From positions 3,737,001 through 3,801,000 of the forward strand of contig NZ_JBGNFV010000001.1 in NCBI RefSeq assembly GCF_041449215.1: 64,000 bases of DNA, in the 5' to 3' direction. The DNA is from Roseivirga sp. BDSF3-8. GTDB lineage: Bacteria; Bacteroidota; Bacteroidia; Cytophagales; Cyclobacteriaceae. Of this stretch, positions 16,612 through 24,828 are shown piece after piece. Made by a program: the position numbers and the translations under genes. The stretch's first letter is position 1; every line of letters starts with the position of its first letter. The notes under the pieces are model-generated. The model was not told the origin of the DNA. It searched no databases and saw nothing but the letters and a program-made list of their open reading frames with translations.

Positions 16612-19302
16612 TTATTGTACCAGAGTGATGGTACCTGTTTTCTCAAATGATTCACCGCTGTCCATGCGCCCGCGAAGCACGTAGGTATAGACGCCATTTG
16701 GCTGTAACCTACCACTCACCACGCCATCCCAACCGGTATTGTTGGCTTCGCTGAAGCTTGTCGTACGCCAAAGCAGGTCACCCCAGCGATTATAGATTTC
16801 AAAAGCAAAGTCAGATGATGAGATGCCTGAACCGTATACCTTTATCACCTGGTTCTCCATGTCAGAAGCCGAGGGGGAAAAGGCGTTAGGTACGTATAGT
16901 ATACCTTCGGACGGCTCTACCGTGATAACGATAGTAGAACTTACCTGGCAATCACCTTTTGTAACGATCAGCATCACCTGATATACACCTGCCTCTGTGT
17001 AGGTGTGGGTGTTGGAGCTGCCTGACCCACCATCCCCATAATCGAACTGGTAGCTGTCTGCGTCCTCTTCCTCAGGAGTGAATACCACTTCTTCATCTGT
17101 AAGCACTGTTTCACCTGAAGCGGTAAAGGTGGCGTCAGGCGTTTCATTGATTGTCAAAGCTACCTGGCTGATGGCCGTACCACAATCGGTGGTGGCCTCT
17201 ACATCAAAAGTAACCGTTCCGATTTCGTTACTGGCAGGAGTGTAAGTTACCGACTTGCCCGTGGCAGCAGATAGTGAGCCGGCTCCTGTGGTAACCCAGG
17301 TATAATTAGTGACCGCCAGATTAGCTTCTGCTGTAAGAGTGATGGTTTCACCCTCACAGATGGTTTCCGGTGCTGTGATTGTTACTTCTGGCTGCACCTC
17401 TTCCAGGGTTACACTGCCGGATACTGTGCCGGGACATCCGATATCAGTCATGCTGACCAGGGTATAGGTGCCTTCAGACAGGCCTTCAACCTTGAAATCA
17501 GATGCATTGATGTTATTTATAGTGCTTTGGCTGTTACCATCAGAGTAAGTAAAACTGTAGGGAGCCCGACCGGCGAAAGATACCGTGAAGCTACCCAGTG
17601 CCCCACCGCAAAGGTCCTGGCTGGCAGAAATCGATGCGGAGGGGCTGGTAGTGTTAATCTCTGCAGTGCCTGACACATCACCCTGGCAACCTGCAGCATC
17701 AAAACTTACCAGTGAATAAGTGCCGCCTTCTGTCACGTCAAAGGTGTAGATATCTTCCTCAAATCCGCTGATGGAAGTATTATCTGTTCCGTCCGAATAG
17801 GTAAAGTTATAAGGCTTTACACCAGTAAATGAAATGCTAATAGTTGCGCTTTCATCACAGAAGATGGTCTGACTGCCTGAAATAGTAGCTTCGGGAGTAA
17901 GTACCTGTACATTCGCTTCGCCACTTACTGTACCTGAGCAATTTGCATCCTGCATGGAAACCAGCGAGTAGGTGCCGGGGTCAGTCACTGAGAAGCTGTA
18001 AATCTGTTGCGCAATATTATTTACGGTGGTATTTGTGCTGCCGTCTGTATAGGTAAAGCTAAAGGGAGGCGTACCGCTGAATACCACTTCAAAGTCTGAG
18101 GCTGCTCCACAGTAAATTGCCTGTCCGCCGGTAAGCATGGCAGAGGCTTCATTGTACTGAGATACAGTAGCAAATCCGCTAACGGTACCTTCGCCATTCG
18201 TATTGCTTACTGATACCAGCGTGTATACACCAGTCTCTGTGGTGGTGAATGTATAAGGGGAAGTGGCTATATCCTCCACGGTTATGGGGGTGATAGTGCC
18301 TTCACTTTCACGCTCAATTACCAGGTCCCAGGGAGCCGTGCCGGTAAGGTTTACAGTCAATGTTCCCTCATCACCGCTGCCAGGGCAAAGTATAGACTCA
18401 CCACTAATAGATGCGGTGGCGGCATTTGCAGAACAGCCCGCTGAGGTGCTAGTAGCTACCGCTGAGCGTCCGCCCACGGTCCATGTGGCTGTTGTCCCAC
18501 TTGGGAAATCTACCGTAAAAGCGCCATCCTGTCGGCCAGGCTGGAAGGTTTCCGGTAAGCTAGCCACGAGCCCGACAGGGGATAGGCTATTGTCAACACC
18601 TACAGGAATGCTTACCTCTACGCTATTAGGACTTTCGTAGCCAAACGTAGCAGTAAAAGTTCCGTTTCCGTTATCTGTGACACAGGTAACGAATGGCTGA
18701 ATAGCATAGGTGGCAGCCTCCGGAGCTGCGCTTAAACAAACTAGTCCGTCTATGTCATAGCCATCAATATTCTTTTCTACAGGAAACTCTTCAGGGATGC
18801 TTACATCCACTATGCGCCAGTATTGCGCCCAGGCAAGTGTGCCGTCCACCCCGGTGAGGTCAAACTCTGAATCCTGGCATCCCTGTCCCAGGTAAATGTA
18901 GTTAATGTTATCCTGGCTGGCATATACCCGAATGTTTTCAGGGTGTACATCGCAGCTCCTTTGGAAAGTGGCTTCATTTATATAAATGTCAGAACCAGCC
19001 TCATTAGCTATGGGGGAGGTTCTGATGATTATTTCACCACCGAATCCTAATGAAAAAAATGAGTCGAATGCGTCGGAGTAATTGCCATTGATATCCTGGT
19101 AAGGCTCTCCCAGTGCCAGGTCCGGATCACTCCTGAGCGGGTCTACAGGCCCTCCGGTTTGGTTAAGGCCCTGTCTGGCGTAAATAACCTCTTCGCCAAA
19201 GCAGTCCCTGTAGGGTTTAGAGGCCTGAGCCAAAGCTTCTGCAGAGATGAAGCAAATCGCCACACAAAAAAGTAGTAATGCTTTCTTCATGATCAATCTC
19301 AT
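16612..19302 (-). CDS. Secreted repeat protein with type B T9SS sorting domain
   Basis: An 896-residue surface or secreted protein. A signal peptide is present (MKKALLLFCVAICFISAEALAQ; the M at residue 5, position 19290, is an equally good start). Four similar domains of about 80 residues cover roughly 297-633. Then come another Ig-like segment, a PKD domain (about 725-800, ending in the TYTEAGVYQVMLIV pattern) and a C-terminal gliding-motility-associated sorting domain (803-896), marked by LYVPNAFSP, FEIYNRWGDLLWRT and GWDGVVSGRLQPNGVY. That domain directs export through the type IX system. It is the probable cargo of the PorP/SprF protein encoded next. Ligand or adhesive function unknown. 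Confidence 0.9.
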   Translation of the reverse strand: MRLIMKKALLLFCVAICFISAEALAQASKPYRDCFGEEVIYARQGLNQTGGPVDPLRSDPDLALGEPYQDINGNYSDAFDSFFSLGFGGEIIIRTSPIANEAGSDIYINEATFQRSCDVHPENIRVYASQDNINYIYLGQGCQDSEFDLTGVDGTLAWAQYWRIVDVSIPEEFPVEKNIDGYDIDGLVCLSAAPEAATYAIQPFVTCVTDNGNGTFTATFGYESPNSVEVSIPVGVDNSLSPVGLVASLPETFQPGRQDGAFTVDFPSGTTATWTVGGRSAVATSTSAGCSANAATASISGESILCPGSGDEGTLTVNLTGTAPWDLVIERESEGTITPITVEDIATSPYTFTTTETGVYTLVSVSNTNGEGTVSGFATVSQYNEASAMLTGGQAIYCGAASDFEVVFSGTPPFSFTYTDGSTNTTVNNIAQQIYSFSVTDPGTYSLVSMQDANCSGTVSGEANVQVLTPEATISGSQTIFCDESATISISFTGVKPYNFTYSDGTDNTSISGFEEDIYTFDVTEGGTYSLVSFDAAGCQGDVSGTAEINTTSPSASISASQDLCGGALGSFTVSFAGRAPYSFTYSDGNSQSTINNINASDFKVEGLSEGTYTLVSMTDIGCPGTVSGSVTLEEVQPEVTITAPETICEGETITLTAEANLAVTNYTWVTTGAGSLSAATGKSVTYTPASNEIGTVTFDVEATTDCGTAISQVALTINETPDATFTASGETVLTDEEVVFTPEEEDADSYQFDYGDGGSGSSNTHTYTEAGVYQVMLIVTKGDCQVSSTIVITVEPSEGILYVPNAFSPSASDMENQVIKVYGSGISSSDFAFEIYNRWGDLLWRTTSFSEANNTGWDGVVSGRLQPNGVYTYVLRGRMDSGESFEKTGTITLVQ
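17404..18414 (-). repeat. Four tandem ~80-residue repeats inside the T9SS cargo gene
   Basis: Residues about 297-380, 387-467, 471-549 and 555-633 share a pattern: a Cys near the start, a P-(Y/F)-x-F-T-Y-x-D-G block, then Y-x-F, GTYxLVS, and a closing C-x-G-x-VSG. The first copy is the most diverged and lacks the later Cys. Such repeats are typical of stalk regions of Bacteroidota adhesins. Confidence 0.75.
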
Positions 19303-19703
19303 GTTAAAATCACAAAATGTCGTAGTACTTAATTCCTATAATTGATACGAAGATAGAGAAAAAAGTAACCTCTAAAGGAAGTTTATTACGTAATTTTTTC
19401 AGGGAAATATGTGTACATAAATTAATTCAGTCATTTAAAATAGTAGAAAAATGATATAAAACATATCGTAAAATGTTGTAAAATGCTGCTTTATAGTGAA
19501 TAATGATATGTGTGTTTTGTAAATAGTGAAAAATAGAGGGGGTGTATAAAATTACGATTATGGTAAAATATTACACGAGAAAAATTTATGCCCCTCCTGT
19601 CAGTGGTTAACTTTCGGCATCGTGAAAACCAAGGTCCGGTGGTCAGGTTTCATCAATACATTTTTTATAAGTAGTTTTACGGCCGAAAAACGATAGGTTA
19701 GAC
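19303..19703. other. AT-rich divergent promoter region
   Basis: 401 bases between the T9SS cargo gene (minus) and lysS (plus), strongly AT-rich and without an open frame of note. On the minus strand TATCTTCG (19348-19355 as CGAAGATA on plus) is one mismatch from the Bacteroidota -7 element TAnnTTTG; on plus TAGTTTTA precedes lysS. Both are weak evidence. Confidence 0.4.
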
Positions 19704-21440
19704 ATGCAACTCAGTGAGCAGGAAATTTTACGGAGAGAAAAAAGGGAAGATCTGGTAAAAGCCGGTCATAACCCTTATCCGTCGGAGACATTCGAAGTGA
19801 ATGTGACCACCAGTGATATCCACGAAAACTACGAAAGACGAAAGACAGACTATAAGGACATCTCTATCGCAGGTCGTCTGATGAGTCGCCGGATAATGGG
19901 GAGCGCCTCATTTGCTGAAATACAGGATGCTTCAGGCCGTATTCAGATTTATGTGAGACGGGATGATATTTGCCCTGATGAGGATAAGACACTTTACAAT
20001 ACGGTCTTCAAAAAACTCGTGGACATAGGAGATATCGTAGGTATTAAGGGCTACGTGTTTACTACCCAAACCGGCGAGCTGTCTATTTATGTAACTGATT
20101 TTAAGGTGCTAAGCAAAAGCCTTAAACCTCTCCCTATCGTAAAGGAGGCTACAGATGAAGCTGGTAATAAGAAAACGTATGATGCTTTTACAGATCCTGA
20201 GCAGCGCTATCGCCAGCGGTATGTGGATCTAATTGTTAACCCCGAGGTTAAGGAAACTTTTATAAAGCGTACGAGGCTGGTAAACAGTATCCGCCACTTC
20301 CTTACGGAACATGGTTATCTGGAGGTAGAAACCCCTATTCTTCAGCCACTTTATGGTGGTGCAGCAGCCCGGCCGTTTAAAACCCATCATAATACGCTGG
20401 ATATGACCTTGTATCTGCGTATAGCAAATGAACTGTACCTGAAGCGTCTGATTGTAGGCGGCTTTGACGGGGTTTTTGAGTTTGCGAAGGACTTCCGTAA
20501 TGAGGGGATGTCACGCTTTCACAATCCTGAATTTACCCAGGTAGAGCTTTATGTAGCTTATAAAGACTACAACTGGATGATGGATCTTGTGGAAGAAATG
20601 GTGGAAAAGGTGGCCATGGACCTGCACGGTACAACCCAGGTACAAGTAGGAGAGCACACGATCAACTTCCAGAGACCATGGAAGCGCTATACTATGTTTG
20701 AAGCGATCGAACACTTTACGGGTGTGGACATCTCCGAAATGGATGAGGCTGAGCTGCGTAAAACAGCAGGAGAGCTAAATGTGGAAGTGGATGAAAGCAT
20801 GGGGAAAGGTAAGCTCATAGATGAAATCTTCGGGGAGAAGTGTGAGGGTAACCTGATACAGCCTACATTCATCACAGATTACCCTGTGGAGATGTCACCG
20901 CTGGCAAAACGCCACCGGGATAAAGAAGGGCTTGTGGAGCGTTTTGAGGCGATTTGTAATGGCAAAGAGATCTGTAATGCATTCTCTGAACTTAATGATC
21001 CTATTGACCAGAGAAAACGTTTTGAAGAGCAACTGGAACTTGGTAAGCGTGGTGATGATGAAGCCATGGTGCTGGATGAGGACTTTCTGCGGTCGCTCGA
21101 ATACGGCATGCCCCCAACTGCGGGACTTGGTATCGGCATCGATCGCCTGTCTATGATCATGACCAATTCCAATTCTATCCAGGATGTGCTCTTTTTCCCA
21201 CAAATGAAGCCGGAAAAAAAGGTACAATATGCCAGTGAGCAGGATTACCTGGATCAGGGAGTACGCGAAGAGCTGATTCCTATCCTTCAGAAATTAGGTA
21301 TTCTTACTATAGAGCAGCTTAAAAACAGCGCAGCTTCAAAACTTCACAATGATGTATGCGGTATGCGTAAAAAGATGAAACTGAAGGAAGTGAAAAATCC
21401 CAGCCTGGAGGAAGTAGAGGGCTGGCTTTCTGAAGAATAA
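19704..21440 (+). CDS. lysS: Lysyl-tRNA synthetase, class II
   Basis: LysS charges tRNA-Lys. The 578 residues have the N-terminal OB-fold anticodon-binding domain (about 55-150), the class II catalytic core with motif 2 around [20 protein letters not shown], and motif 3 in [11 protein letters not shown] followed by the FFPQMKPE end. After motif 3 there is an extra segment of about 70 residues (ending VEGWLSEE) absent from the 505-residue E. coli enzyme. I recall such extensions in Bacteroidota LysS, where it resembles a helical DNA/RNA-binding hairpin fold. Single gene followed by its own terminator. Confidence 0.97.
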   Translation: MQLSEQEILRREKREDLVKAGHNPYPSETFEVNVTTSDIHENYERRKTDYKDISIAGRLMSRRIMGSASFAEIQDASGRIQIYVRRDDICPDEDKTLYNTVFKKLVDIGDIVGIKGYVFTTQTGELSIYVTDFKVLSKSLKPLPIVKEATDEAGNKKTYDAFTDPEQRYRQRYVDLIVNPEVKETFIKRTRLVNSIRHFLTEHGYLEVETPILQPLYGGAAARPFKTHHNTLDMTLYLRIANELYLKRLIVGGFDGVFEFAKDFRNEGMSRFHNPEFTQVELYVAYKDYNWMMDLVEEMVEKVAMDLHGTTQVQVGEHTINFQRPWKRYTMFEAIEHFTGVDISEMDEAELRKTAGELNVEVDESMGKGKLIDEIFGEKCEGNLIQPTFITDYPVEMSPLAKRHRDKEGLVERFEAICNGKEICNAFSELNDPIDQRKRFEEQLELGKRGDDEAMVLDEDFLRSLEYGMPPTAGLGIGIDRLSMIMTNSNSIQDVLFFPQMKPEKKVQYASEQDYLDQGVREELIPILQKLGILTIEQLKNSAASKLHNDVCGMRKKMKLKEVKNPSLEEVEGWLSEE

Positions 21441-21465
21441 AGACCGGAGTAAAATAGAAATAAGT

Positions 21466-21496
21466 AAGCCGCACCGTAAAGGGTGCGGCTTTTTTT
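21466..21496 (+). terminator. Rho-independent terminator of lysS
   Basis: A perfect 10-bp stem, AAGCCGCACC (21466-21475) with GGTGCGGCTT (21482-21491), a 6-base loop and T7, 25 bases after the lysS stop. Confidence 0.92.
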
Positions 21497-21560
21497 GACC
21501 TTAATACCCTAAAATATCTCGCAAATCAGGGATAAATATCTTCCTGCTTCAACTACTTTT

Positions 21561-22886
21561 TTAGGCAGGTGTCGCTTCTAACCACTCCGGTTTGGTAGTG
21601 GTAATGTTTGCCTTCAGATCATTAAGTATATTATACAAGCCAAAGTAGGTGCGGTTAATATACAATCCGTGGCGTGATCCTCTGGCATTTTTGTTCTTAC
21701 GAACTTCTTGCATATTGCTGATGCGCTCACCTAACTCGAAGATCTGCTTAAAATAAGCATCGTCGCTAAAGTCAAATGTATCCGAATGGAATGGCTTTCC
21801 TAGCAGGCCTATCATCTCTTTAAATATAGAAGTAAAGATTTTCCTATCTTCCGGGGTGTCTTCGGGAACAAGAAATTCCAGCTCTTCAAATATTTTATTG
21901 ATATCATCGGTTCCTCCTTCGCTCAGCATGTCCTTACTAATGAGGGCAAAATAGCGGTCATAGAAGAATTCAGGGATTACTTTGATACAGCCGAAGTCAA
22001 TTATTCCCAGGGTACCATCCTCACGCATCAGGAAATTGCCCGGGTGAGGGTCAGCATGTACCTTACGCAAGTTGTGAATCTGATGATGATAGAAGTCCCA
22101 AAGTGCCTGGCCGATGCTGTTTCTTACCTCCTGACTTGGGTTAGTTTGTAAGAATTCTTTTAGGTGCATACCTTCCAGCCAGTCCATGGTAATCACTCGC
22201 TCACTGCTCAGGTCCTGGTAATATTTGGGGAAAAAGAGGCTTTCTATGTGCCCGCAAGCTTCGCTGATCTCTATAGAACGACGAAGTTCAAGCTCATAAT
22301 CAGTTTCTTCCAGTAGTTTCTCTTCTACTTCCTCCATATACCGGTCAAGTTCCTTTTCATTTATGTTAAGCAACCTTAACGCAAAAGGTCTTACCAGTTT
22401 TAGGTCAGACTTAACACTGTCACCCACCCCCGGATACTGAATTTTTACGGCTAGCGTTTTACCATCCATGGTGGCCTGATGTACCTGGCCCATAGAGGCA
22501 GCATTTACCGCGTTTTTGGTAAACGTATCAAATAATTTGGTAGGGGAGTCGCCGAAGTATTTTTGAAATGTCTTAACCACTAGTGGATAAGAAAGGGGTG
22601 GTGCACTGTACTGAGCCATTTGAAAGCGCTGCTGATATGCACCAGGCAGCAGGTTTTTATCCATGGCCATCATCTGAGCTACCTTTAGGGCGCTACCTTT
22701 GAGTTCACTCAGTGAGTCGTAGATGTCTTCAGCATTATCAGAATCCAATTCTTCACGACCGTGTTCAGGGTTAAACGCCTTCTTAGTATAATATTTTAAA
22801 TAGTTACCGCCTACTTTGGCTCCGGTTCGCACAAACCTGGCGGCCCGCTGAACCTTTCCGGTCGGTATTCTGGATTGTTCTTTCAT
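21561..22886 (-). CDS. ABC1/AarF (UbiB-like) atypical kinase
   Basis: A 441-residue member of the AarF/ABC1/UbiB protein-kinase-like family, whose members act as ATPases supporting quinone or other lipid metabolism. Visible features are the Ala/Lys-rich N-terminal signature (LKGSALKVAQMMAMD), the GQVHQATMDGKTLAVKIQYPG segment containing the family's catalytic-lobe lysine, and the catalytic loop and metal site in VHADPHPGNF and GIIDFGC. Length is typical. It follows a TetR-like regulator by 29 bases on the same strand; the pairing suggests that the regulator controls it. Substrate in this organism unknown. Confidence 0.9.
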   Translation of the reverse strand: MKEQSRIPTGKVQRAARFVRTGAKVGGNYLKYYTKKAFNPEHGREELDSDNAEDIYDSLSELKGSALKVAQMMAMDKNLLPGAYQQRFQMAQYSAPPLSYPLVVKTFQKYFGDSPTKLFDTFTKNAVNAASMGQVHQATMDGKTLAVKIQYPGVGDSVKSDLKLVRPFALRLLNINEKELDRYMEEVEEKLLEETDYELELRRSIEISEACGHIESLFFPKYYQDLSSERVITMDWLEGMHLKEFLQTNPSQEVRNSIGQALWDFYHHQIHNLRKVHADPHPGNFLMREDGTLGIIDFGCIKVIPEFFYDRYFALISKDMLSEGGTDDINKIFEELEFLVPEDTPEDRKIFTSIFKEMIGLLGKPFHSDTFDFSDDAYFKQIFELGERISNMQEVRKNKNARGSRHGLYINRTYFGLYNILNDLKANITTTKPEWLEATPA

Positions 22887-22915
22887 CCTGTACGTTCAAT
22901 TAGGCAGAAATGATT

Positions 22916-23599
22916 CTACCGGTTTTGAAAAATAAATTTGGCAAAATCCACAAGGCTGTCCACGGGTGATTTGCCCATTAGGTCAAAGGACAAATTGACA
23001 GCTTTTTCTATAGCTGCATCCGTTTTTTCAAATCCCTGACTATCATCTTTGACCCAGAAGTTGAGCACAAAAAGCAACTGCAACCAGAGTCCGTCATCGT
23101 ATCGGTTACCTATCAATGGCCTGTCTACAACTTCTTCCGTTTCTTTTCCTTCGTTAAGTAATTCATTGGCAAAATGGACAAAGTGCTCACGGAATGGCTT
23201 GAGGTATGAAGGAGTGAGCTCAGGCCGCTTTACTTCATTTACGGTCTGGAGCACATAACTTCTGTTTTCCTTAAGCACTTCTATCCAGGTATAGTAGAAG
23301 GCCAGTAACTTCTCGCGCACACTATACTCCATGAATACCTCTTCGCTGTGCAGTCTCTCCATTGTGTTTGAAAAGAAGCCAAGCCAGATATCTTTCTTTA
23401 TGGCGGTGAATGAGTTGTAAAAGTTATAGAACTCAGACTCTTTTAAACCGAGGTCCTTAGCAAACACAAATACTGAGGGTGGCTCGTAACCATGCTCCAA
23501 TACGTAGGCCATGTAGGCTTCTTTTATATTGTCAGCTGTCATTTGCGGTCTTTTTCGTGTTTTACGCTGAGTTTGCTTTGGTTTTGTATCTTCTGCCAT
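22916..23599 (-). CDS. TetR-like transcriptional regulator
   Basis: A 227-residue helical protein. The basic N-terminus (KPKQTQRKTRKRP) is followed by a helix-turn-helix region, about residues 21-65 (IKEAYMAYVLEHGYEPPSV, FAKDLGLKESEFYNFY), in the position and spacing of a TetR DNA-binding domain though with weaker conservation. The remaining residues form the all-helical ligand/dimer domain. It lies upstream of, and reads into, the AarF kinase gene, and is divergent from the dehalogenase-like gene, so it may act on the shared 23600-23769 promoter region. Ligand unknown. Confidence 0.7.
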   Translation of the reverse strand: MAEDTKPKQTQRKTRKRPQMTADNIKEAYMAYVLEHGYEPPSVFVFAKDLGLKESEFYNFYNSFTAIKKDIWLGFFSNTMERLHSEEVFMEYSVREKLLAFYYTWIEVLKENRSYVLQTVNEVKRPELTPSYLKPFREHFVHFANELLNEGKETEEVVDRPLIGNRYDDGLWLQLLFVLNFWVKDDSQGFEKTDAAIEKAVNLSFDLMGKSPVDSLVDFAKFIFQNR

Positions 23600-23769
23600 G
23601 ATGATTTAACACAGTTGATGGATGAAAGGTTGTTTAATTTATATAAAAAATCATTAAACAAAATGTTTTTTATCGCCAGCCTGTCAATTCAGGGTTTTAG
23701 GGTGCAGTCTCTTTCAGAAGCAGCTTATAGTCTTTAAATTTCATGCTGTCACACCAAAAGCTTTTTGCC

Positions 23770-24453
23770 ATGTCCGACACACACTCTTCTTCTGAAAATA
23801 ATTACATTCCTTATGAAAAGGATACGTATTCTGCGGATGAAATGATACAGCGCAGCAGGTCATTTTATGAGTGGCTCAATAAGCGCCGCACGGTAAGAGA
23901 TTTTTCTGATAAGCCGGTCCCGAGGGAGGTGATGGAAAACATCGTGATGGCGGCATCTACTGCTCCAAGCGGGGCCAATAAGCAGCCCTGGACTTTTTGC
24001 CTGGTGCAGGACCCGGGGGTGAAAAAGCAGATAAGGGATGCCGCCGAAAAGGAGGAGTATGAAAACTACCACGGACGCATGAGTGATCGCTGGCTCAAAG
24101 ACCTGGAGAAGTTTGGAACCGATTGGCATAAGCCTTTTCTGGAGCATGCCCCCTGGCTCATAATTGTGTGCAAAAAGGCTTATGAACCAGGTGAAGGTGG
24201 GGAGAAAGTAAATAATTACTATGTGAATGAATCGGTAGGACTGGCGGCGGGAATGTTATTGGCCGCTATTCATCATGCAGGTCTGGTTTCGTTAACGCAT
24301 ACGCCAAGCCCTATGAACTTTCTGACTAAAATACTGAACAGGCCGGAGAATGAAAGGCCGTTTCTCCTTATCCCCGTAGGCTATCCTGCGGAGGGTGCTA
24401 AGGTGCCGGCCATAGCACGTAAAACACTGGAGGAAATATCGTCTGTATACTGA
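23770..24453 (+). CDS. Nitroreductase-fold flavoprotein, predicted iodotyrosine deiodinase-like dehalogenase
   Basis: A 227-residue FMN-dependent enzyme of the nitroreductase superfamily. FMN-binding features include RRTVRDFSDKPVP and TAPSGANKQPW. It goes beyond a generic nitroreductase: the lid region matches iodotyrosine deiodinase (IYD), including E96, Y100 and K121, with the same spacing (4 and 21 residues) as the mouse E153/Y157/K178 trio that grips the amino-acid part of halotyrosines. The stretch AGLVSLTHTPSPMN and the ending LIPVGYPAEGAKVP also follow IYD. The frame is open to an ATG at 23743, adding 9 residues. Probable reductive dehalogenation of halotyrosine; a role in quinone or nitro reduction is the alternative. 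Confidence 0.75.
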   Translation: MSDTHSSSENNYIPYEKDTYSADEMIQRSRSFYEWLNKRRTVRDFSDKPVPREVMENIVMAASTAPSGANKQPWTFCLVQDPGVKKQIRDAAEKEEYENYHGRMSDRWLKDLEKFGTDWHKPFLEHAPWLIIVCKKAYEPGEGGEKVNNYYVNESVGLAAGMLLAAIHHAGLVSLTHTPSPMNFLTKILNRPENERPFLLIPVGYPAEGAKVPAIARKTLEEISSVY

Positions 24454-24534
24454 TTCAGGAAACAAAGAAGCGTCAGTCGGGTTTGACTATCAGGGTATTA
24501 CCCTAAATTTTTTAACCTGAAAATATTCTTATAC

Positions 24535-24807
24535 ATGGCTGAAACCAAAAAGACGACCGATCATAACGAAATAAAGAAATGGGCTGAAGAACATGATGCC
24601 AAGCCGGTAAAGGTAAAGCAAACTGACTCTGATATGGGGGAGGGGCTTGTCCGACTGGCTATCGAAGGGTACAGTAAAGGAGATAGCGACCTGGAGGTAA
24701 TAGGCTGGAGTGAGTTCTTCCACATTTTTGAAGAAAACGAACTGGCAATGATCTATGAAGAAGGTGATAAAGAGAACTTCTTCAAGCTTGTAAATAGGGA
24801 TAACTAA
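24535..24807 (+). CDS. Small acidic protein, function unknown
   Basis: A 90-residue, highly charged protein without signal peptide or membrane segment. It opens with a Lys/Thr-rich tail followed by TDHNEIKKWAEEHDAKPVKV and has the downstream core GYSKGDSDLEVIGWSEFFHIFEENEL. I recall this H-x-E-I-x-x-W-A-E pattern in small uncharacterised bacterial proteins, some of which carry a doubtful glucan-branching-enzyme label; nothing here supports that label. It lies directly upstream of the insertion sequence, whose left end now serves as its terminator. Confidence 0.65.
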   Translation: MAETKKTTDHNEIKKWAEEHDAKPVKVKQTDSDMGEGLVRLAIEGYSKGDSDLEVIGWSEFFHIFEENELAMIYEEGDKENFFKLVNRDN

Positions 24808-24828
24808 TCCGGAGATTCCGGATAGGTG

